A stretch of DNA of 10,403 nt, taken from Pseudomonadota bacterium. Lineage in GTDB: Bacteria; Pseudomonadota; Alphaproteobacteria; Rhodospirillales; UBA2165. Location of the stretch: the NCBI GenBank assembly GCA_027592155.1, contig JAQCKY010000030.1, positions 1 through 10,403 of the forward strand, written 5' to 3'. Below the pieces are notes generated by a model. That model had not been told where the DNA came from and made no database searches. It saw only the letters and a list, made by a program, of their open reading frames with translations. Of this stretch, positions 7,278-10,403 are shown in pieces (position 1 is the first letter of the stretch; each line of letters opens with the position of its first letter). The position numbers and the translations under genes were made by a program.

Positions 7278-7354
7278 CTCGGAATTCCGCATCACCGATG
7301 CCGGTAAGGCATACCGTAACATCGCCCAAATTATGACTTTGAGCGTGCGGCCGT

Positions 7355-8323
7355 CTAGGCGGTTCCACCGGTCAGCGGAAAATGGCAGGCGACGAAGTGA
7401 CCCGTCTCGATTTCGCGAAATTGGGGTTCATCGCTGGCGCATTTATCCTGTGCAATCGGGCAGCGGGTACGGAACCGGCAACCGCTGGGCGGGTTAAGGG
7501 GCGATGGAATTTCACCGGAGAGCGCAGCCGTTTCCAATTGAGCGCCGGCTTCGATGGTTGGAATCGTGGCCATCAGACCGGCGGTGTAGGGATGGGCCGG
7601 CGCTTCATAGATGCGTAAGGAACTGGCCAATTCACAGAACTTGCCGAGGTACATGACAGCGACCCGGTCGGAGATGTTTTTTACGACCGCGAGATCGTGG
7701 CTGATGAACAGCAAGGTCAAGCCATAGCGCTCTTTCATATCCTCTAACAGATTAAGGATCTGCGCCTGCACGGAGACGTCGAGTGCGGAGACCGGCTCAT
7801 CGCAGACGATGAGTTTGGGCTCCATGATCAAGGCCCGTGCGATGCAAATGCGCTGGCATTGGCCGCCTGAGAATTGGTGGGGCCGACGCTCCATCGTGAT
7901 GTCGGGGTCCATGCCGACGGCGGTCAGCACCTCGCGGACCCGACCCTCCCGCTCGGCCTTGTCGGATATCCCCGCAATCACCAGCGGCTCCGCGACGATG
8001 TCCTTCACCTTCCGGCGCGGATTAAGCGACGATACCGGATCTTGAAAAATGATCTGCAGACGCTGCCGGATCTGGCGCATCTGGTCATAGGGAAGGGTGG
8101 TTAACTCCGTGCCCTCAAACTGGACGGTGCCGCGGGTCGGCCGGGGAAGCTGGATGATGGCACGGCCGGTCGTTGATTTACCGCAGCCCGACTCGCCGAC
8201 GAGGCCCAAGGTTTCTCCTTCCGCGATATCGAAGGTGACGCCCGAAATGGCCGCGAACCGTTTTCCCTGGGTGGTGTATTCCACCGTTACGTCTTGGATC
8301 GATAATAAGGGATCCTGGCTCAT
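7355..8323 (-). CDS. Dpp/Opp-type ABC transporter ATPase, DppF/OppF family
   Basis: A 322-residue cytoplasmic ATPase that powers the importer together with the DppD-type subunit. In order it has Walker A GESGCGKST (43-51), the Q-loop Q94 in IIFQDP, ABC signature FSGGQ (151-155), Walker B LIVCDEP (171-177), the D-loop SALD, and switch histidine H209 in FISHD. The C-terminal oligopeptide-transporter extension (APAHPYTAGL, then SGCRFRTRC) has four cysteines, C282, C288, C295 and C313. These are spaced as in Dpp/Opp ATPases where this segment can hold an iron-sulfur cluster. The signature continues as QCQRICIARAL rather than QRQRIGIARAL, a substitution I recall in other OppF proteins. Its ATG overlaps the stop of the DppD-type gene in an ATGA arrangement, so translation is probably coupled. 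Confidence 0.93.
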   Translation of the reverse strand: MSQDPLLSIQDVTVEYTTQGKRFAAISGVTFDIAEGETLGLVGESGCGKSTTGRAIIQLPRPTRGTVQFEGTELTTLPYDQMRQIRQRLQIIFQDPVSSLNPRRKVKDIVAEPLVIAGISDKAEREGRVREVLTAVGMDPDITMERRPHQFSGGQCQRICIARALIMEPKLIVCDEPVSALDVSVQAQILNLLEDMKERYGLTLLFISHDLAVVKNISDRVAVMYLGKFCELASSLRIYEAPAHPYTAGLMATIPTIEAGAQLETAALSGEIPSPLNPPSGCRFRTRCPIAQDKCASDEPQFREIETGHFVACHFPLTGGTA

Positions 8324-9336
8324 GATAAGGCCTCCGCTTTGACTTCAAGCGGATTCCAACAGGCGTAGAGATGTTCAGACGATCCATCTGCGGTTAGGTC
8401 CGGGAGCTCGGTTAGACACCGATCGGTGGCGTAACGGCAGCGCTCATGAAAGCGGCAGCCGTCGGGAACATTCAGCAGGTTTGGTGGAAGCCCCGGGATC
8501 GCATCCAACCGGGTGTGGGGGGGATCGGAGAGCAGGGGGGCCGACTTCATCAAGGCCTCGGTATAGGGCATACGCGGCCGGTTCATCAGTTCTTGGGTCT
8601 CGCAGCGCTCGACGATCTTGCCGGCATACATCACGGCGACGTCGTCGGTATAACCGGAGACAATGCCCAGGTTATGAGTGATCAAAATCACCGCCATGTT
8701 GCGCTCGCGCTGTTGTTTACGCAGCAGGTCGAGGATCTGCGCCTGAATGGTCACGTCGAGAGCGGTTGTCGGCTCATCGGCGATCAGGAGTTTTGGTTCC
8801 CCTGCGAGGGCGATGGCGATGGCGACCCGTTGGCGCATGCCACCCGACAGATGCATAGGATAGCGTTTGAGCTGCTGCTCGGGGTCCGGAATACCGACGG
8901 AGTCGATCAACTCAGCGGCGCGCAGATTGGCGGACGCTTTGTTCATGCCCATCCGTTTGACCAGAACCTCGGTGATCTGCTTGCCGATTCTCTTGACGGG
9001 GTTGAGCGACGACATCGGGTCCTGAAACACCATTGCGATTTCGCGGCCGCGCACTTCGCGCATTTCTTTTTGCGATAACTCCCGTAAATCTCGGCCCTCG
9101 AACATGACCTTCCCGCGATAGAGAACCGAGCCGTCGTGAGACAGGATGTCGATAATGGTTCTAGACAGTACGCTCTTGCCCGATCCCGATTCGCCGACGA
9201 CGCCCAGCGTACGGCCCCGATCGAGCGTGAACGAAATCCCGTCCACCGCGTGGGCAACCCCCCGGGGTGTATCAAAATGCGTATATAGGTCGATGACTTC
9301 TAAAAGCGGTTGGGATTCTGCGATATCAGCGGGCAT
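8320..9336 (-). CDS. Dpp/Opp-type ABC transporter ATPase, DppD/OppD family
   Basis: A 338-residue cytoplasmic ATPase, first large gene of the importer operon. Motifs in order are Walker A GESGSGKS (48-55), Q-loop Q105 in MVFQDP, signature LSGGM (163-167), Walker B LLIADEP (183-189), D-loop TALD, and switch histidine H221 in LITHN. DppD/OppD marks include SSLNPVKRIGKQITEVL (109-125), MPYTEALMKSAP (256-267) and the C-terminal IPGLPPNLLNVPDGCRFHERC. Four cysteines (C294, C300, C307, C326) form the possible iron-sulfur site of this family. Upstream of the ATG is GGGGGTGG at normal distance, and a 15-codon frame overlaps the first codons. No binding protein is encoded nearby, so the cargo (peptide, opine, nickel or another solute) stays open. 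A Gfo/Idh/MocA oxidoreductase is divergently placed, which may hint at a sugar- or opine-like substrate; this is inference. Confidence 0.93.
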   Translation of the reverse strand: MPADIAESQPLLEVIDLYTHFDTPRGVAHAVDGISFTLDRGRTLGVVGESGSGKSVLSRTIIDILSHDGSVLYRGKVMFEGRDLRELSQKEMREVRGREIAMVFQDPMSSLNPVKRIGKQITEVLVKRMGMNKASANLRAAELIDSVGIPDPEQQLKRYPMHLSGGMRQRVAIAIALAGEPKLLIADEPTTALDVTIQAQILDLLRKQQRERNMAVILITHNLGIVSGYTDDVAVMYAGKIVERCETQELMNRPRMPYTEALMKSAPLLSDPPHTRLDAIPGLPPNLLNVPDGCRFHERCRYATDRCLTELPDLTADGSSEHLYACWNPLEVKAEALS

Positions 9337-9373
9337 AGAAAACCACCCCCGCGTCGGAAAAATAATTTTTCAT
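9326..9373 (-). CDS. Possible 15-codon leader ORF overlapping the DppD-type start
   Basis: The frame MKNYFSDAGVVFYAR starts at an ATG preceded by GGGGAG at 7 nt spacing, on the leader expected from the promoter at 9412-9440. It ends in TGA inside the first four codons of the DppD-type gene, in another frame, so ribosomes finishing it would stand on the next start region. This fits translational coupling or a regulatory leader peptide. It is too short for statistical support and could be chance. Confidence 0.35.
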   Translation of the reverse strand: MKNYFSDAGVVFYAR

Positions 9374-9411
9374 GGTGCCGCTCCCCGCTGAATTTTTCTT
9401 ATCTTTTCAGT

Positions 9412-9440
9412 TTTAAACGAAAAATCCCCGTAACTGTCAA
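9412..9440 (-). promoter_or_regulatory. Promoter of the Dpp/Opp-type transporter operon
   Basis: On the minus strand, a perfect -35 TTGACA (9435-9440) is followed after 17 bp by TTTAAA (9412-9417, four of six -10 matches). Transcription would start near 9405, leaving about 70 nt of leader before the DppD-type ATG. Two copies of GGGGATTT (plus-strand AAATCCCC at 9422-9429 and 9442-9449) lie 20 bp apart on either side of the -35 box. Confidence 0.6.
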
Positions 9441-9449
9441 CAAATCCCC
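9422..9449. repeat. Direct repeats of AAATCCCC around the -35 box, possible operator pair
   Basis: The 8-mer AAATCCCC occurs at 9422-9429 and 9442-9449. The 20-bp period places both copies on the same face of the helix, with the TTGACA element mostly between them. This is the layout expected for two bound regulator subunits. No regulator gene lies in the window. Confidence 0.4.
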
Positions 9450-9456
9450 TAATTAT

Positions 9457-9468
9457 GTAAGGTCTTAC
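9457..9468. promoter_or_regulatory. Short inverted repeat upstream of the transporter promoter
   Basis: GTAAG-GT-CTTAC is a perfect 5-bp inverted repeat, 16 bp upstream of the transporter -35 box. Its position suits an activator or repressor site. The arms are short, so chance is possible. Confidence 0.2.
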
Positions 9469-9679
9469 GCTACAGTATCTCGGCATAGGGGGGTAGTGTG
9501 GCGGTATAGCCTCGCAGGGTAAAAATTGAGAAAGGTTAATGGTGTGAATTGTTGACCCCCCGAACAAATACGCTTACCGTTTTCTGGGTGTGGAAGACGA
9601 ATTCAACTGTGCTATAACTCACCGGTTGAAGGACAGAATTACCATCGTCGGCCTTGGCGTTGAGGTATGGGAGTTATCC

Positions 9680-9715
9680 ATGATGCCAGAATCTGCGGCG
9701 ACGATGGCGAGCTAA
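9680..9715 (+). CDS. Possible 11-codon leader peptide inside the structured leader
   Basis: MMPESAATMAS starts at tandem ATG codons. GGGAG (9669-9673) lies 6 nt upstream, as good a ribosome-binding site as that of any gene here. The same GGGAG is one side of the GGGAGT/ACTCCC helix. The stop codon sits just before ACTCCC, so a ribosome ending there would cover it and could change which helix forms. Met (3) and Ala (3) dominate, but there is no run of one amino acid as in classic biosynthetic attenuators. Confidence 0.35.
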   Translation: MMPESAATMAS

Positions 9716-9747
9716 TACTCCCAAGTTGTTGTTCCTAATGGAGCCTT

Positions 9748-9783
9748 GGGCTGCGGTGAGTGATCACCGCGGCCCCTTTTTTT
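9748..9783 (+). terminator. Strong intrinsic terminator before the oxidoreductase gene
   Basis: A 12-bp stem (9748-9759 with 9764-9775, one G-U pair), GTGA loop and CCCC followed by seven T: a textbook rho-independent terminator on the plus strand. It ends 29 nt before the next start codon, with no gene on this strand upstream of it for more than 4 kb, so it must end a non-coding or leader transcript. Confidence 0.85.
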
Positions 9784-9826
9784 GAAATCGATTAAGGGAT
9801 CAAGGGGGCATTATGATCACCGCGGC
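9761..9826 (+). repeat. 13-bp exact direct repeat linking terminator arm and start codon
   Basis: TGATCACCGCGGC occurs at 9761-9773, as the loop end and 3' arm of the terminator, and again at 9814-9826, covering the oxidoreductase start codon and first codons. The terminator's 5' arm (9750-9759) can therefore pair with either copy, offering a switch between terminating and masking the start. Confidence 0.75.
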
Positions 9827-10403
9827 AATCGTCGGCATGGGGCGTTGGGGACGGCTTTTGGTTAAGTCGGTCCAGGATGTCAGCGAAGAAATTCGATTTA
9901 CCGCGGGCGTGGCCCGCCGCCCCGCTACGGTGGAGAAATTTAGCGAGGCACGCGGGCTTCGGCTGACCGATGATTTTGGCGCGGTCCTTAAAGATCCCAA
10001 CATTGACGCCGTCGTCATCGCGACACCTCACAGCCTTCATTTCGATCAAATTATGGCCGCTGCCGCAGCCGGAAAGCATGTATTTTGTGAGAAACCATTT
10101 ACCTTGCATCGTGCCCAGGCAGAGACGGCGCTGAGCGCCTTGGCTGACTTGGATCTTAAGGTCGCGACGGGGTTTAACCGCCGGTTTGCCCCCAACAGTA
10201 TGGAGCTTAAACGGATGATTGAGGCGGAACAGCTTGGGCGGCTGCTCCACATCGAGGGAAATATGTCCGCCGACCTTGCCGGCCAAGCCGACGCCTGGCG
10301 CGCCAATCCCGCGGAGAGCCCGGCCGGCGGAATGACCTCTTTGGGTATTCATCTTATCGACATGTATATCCATCTGATCGGACCCGTCACGGCGGTTCGG
10401 GCG
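9813..10403 (+). CDS. Gfo/Idh/MocA-family NAD(P)-dependent oxidoreductase, N-terminal part (3' end outside window)
   Basis: The first 197 residues of a cytoplasmic dehydrogenase of the family that oxidises or reduces sugars, inositols and related polyols with NAD(P). A Rossmann motif opens the protein (IVGMGRWG, 6-13). Then come the family's DAVVIATPHSLHFDQI (65-80) and the cofactor/substrate motif EKP in HVFCEKPF (89-96). The second domain begins around 120 (GFNRRF) and includes GGMTSLGIHLIDMYIHLIG (172-190), matching the usual G-D-x-G-x-H-x-x-D catalytic region, with H180 and D183 in the expected places and Ser at the position usually held by Asp. AAGGGGG lies 4 nt before the ATG. The frame is open to the window edge. 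An intrinsic terminator lies only 29 nt upstream, so expression needs readthrough or a promoter embedded in the leader. The substrate is unknown. Confidence 0.88.
   Translation, partial: MITAAIVGMGRWGRLLVKSVQDVSEEIRFTAGVARRPATVEKFSEARGLRLTDDFGAVLKDPNIDAVVIATPHSLHFDQIMAAAAAGKHVFCEKPFTLHRAQAETALSALADLDLKVATGFNRRFAPNSMELKRMIEAEQLGRLLHIEGNMSADLAGQADAWRANPAESPAGGMTSLGIHLIDMYIHLIGPVTAVRA

Larger units (their letters stand above)
7102..7354. other. 253-bp gap inside the transporter operon, no gene seen
   Basis: No credible coding frame fills this stretch between the second ATPase stop and the DppB-type start. It holds a possible minus-strand promoter (7248-7277) and a perfect 11-bp palindrome (7172-7182). 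It also holds two alternative small hairpins: ATGCC/GGCAT at 7298-7312 and CGGTA/TACCG directly overlapping it. No T-run follows them. Where many Dpp operons have a binding-protein gene, this gap has none. Confidence 0.6.
9613..9783 (+). ncRNA. Candidate structured RNA / attenuator leader upstream of the oxidoreductase gene
   Basis: A -10-like TATAAC (9613-9618) would start a transcript near 9625 that ends at the T-run at 9777-9783, about 160 nt long. It contains a perfect 9-bp helix, CCATCGTCG (9642-9650) with CGACGATGG (9699-9707). Nested inside is a second helix (9654-9662 with 9681-9689, including G-U pairs). Three further pairings exclude one another in a chain: GGGAGT (9669-9674) with ACTCCC (9717-9722); CCCAAG (9720-9725) with CTTGGG (9745-9750); and the terminator stem (9748-9759 with 9764-9775). 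This resembles attenuators or riboswitches, but a free small RNA is equally possible. I do not recognise a known class. The -35 is poor (TGGAAG at 16 bp), so the 5' end is uncertain. Confidence 0.5.
9337..9812. other. 476-bp divergent control region between the transporter operon and the oxidoreductase gene
   Basis: No ordinary protein gene fits here on either strand. The left half (to about 9470) is AT-rich and holds the minus-strand promoter, its flanking direct repeats and an inverted repeat. The stretch 9470-9600 holds G-runs and a lone TTGACC (9552-9557) with no good -10 at the right distance (TACCGT at 17 bp). The right half (about 9613-9783) holds the structured RNA candidate with its terminator. 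Confidence 0.7.

Noticed and set aside
7264..7497. Plus-strand open frame crossing from the operon gap into the ATPase gene
   Set aside because: It runs antisense into the C-terminal part of the DppF-type ATPase and has no recognisable motif.
9370..9567. Minus-strand frame of 65 codons in the divergent region
   Set aside because: It would overlap the transporter promoter and its repeats and has no motif or plausible start site.
9625..9783. 6S RNA, 4.5S RNA or tmRNA as the identity of the structured RNA
   Set aside because: The length would fit 6S, but the conserved bubble sequences of 6S, the GGAAGCAGCC-type loop of 4.5S and any tRNA-like end are not seen, and the gene neighbours are wrong for 6S.

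Overview
The window reads as ordinary chromosomal DNA of an alphaproteobacterium. The GC content is moderately high (about 58-60% by eye), and the genes resemble Rhodospirillales/Rhizobiales-type catabolic and transport genes. This placement is inferred from gene families and was not tested by a search. No insertion sequence, phage gene, tRNA, rRNA or CRISPR array was seen.

Region 1 (1-2263): the 3' end of prmA (ribosomal protein L11 methyltransferase) enters from the left. It meets tail-to-tail a minus-strand pair: an adrenodoxin-reductase-type ferredoxin-NADP+ reductase, followed by a small membrane protein of unknown function. The upstream gap (2000-2263) holds an AT-rich patch with a perfect palindrome and a repeated 9-mer, and a strong hairpin just past the next gene's stop.

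Region 2 (2264-5174): a small catabolic cluster. A PcaF-type beta-ketoadipyl-CoA thiolase (minus) is divergent from a two-gene plus-strand operon encoding a beta-keto acid cleavage enzyme (BKACE, DUF849) and a zeta-class glutathione transferase / maleylacetoacetate isomerase-like protein. All three fit carboxylic-acid or aromatic-acid breakdown to acetyl-CoA and acetoacetate. The actual substrate cannot be read from sequence.

Region 3 (5230-9373, all minus): a peptide/nickel/opine-type (Dpp/Opp) ABC importer read in the order ATPase D, ATPase F, 253-bp gap, permease B, permease C. No periplasmic binding protein is encoded in the window. The operon has a good sigma70-like promoter (TTGACA-N17-TTTAAA) whose -35 box lies between two GGGGATTT direct repeats 20 bp apart, and a possible 15-codon leader ORF overlaps the first ATPase.

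Region 4 (9337-10403): a 476-bp divergent intergenic region followed by the start of a Gfo/Idh/MocA-family oxidoreductase that runs off the right edge. Its right half looks like a structured transcript of about 160 nt. It has a -10-like box, a perfect 9-bp helix, mutually exclusive helices, an 11-codon leader ORF with a good ribosome-binding site, and a strong intrinsic terminator only 29 nt before the oxidoreductase start codon. The terminator's 3' arm is repeated exactly (13 bp) over that start codon. This possible attenuator, riboswitch or small RNA is the most interesting element in the window.
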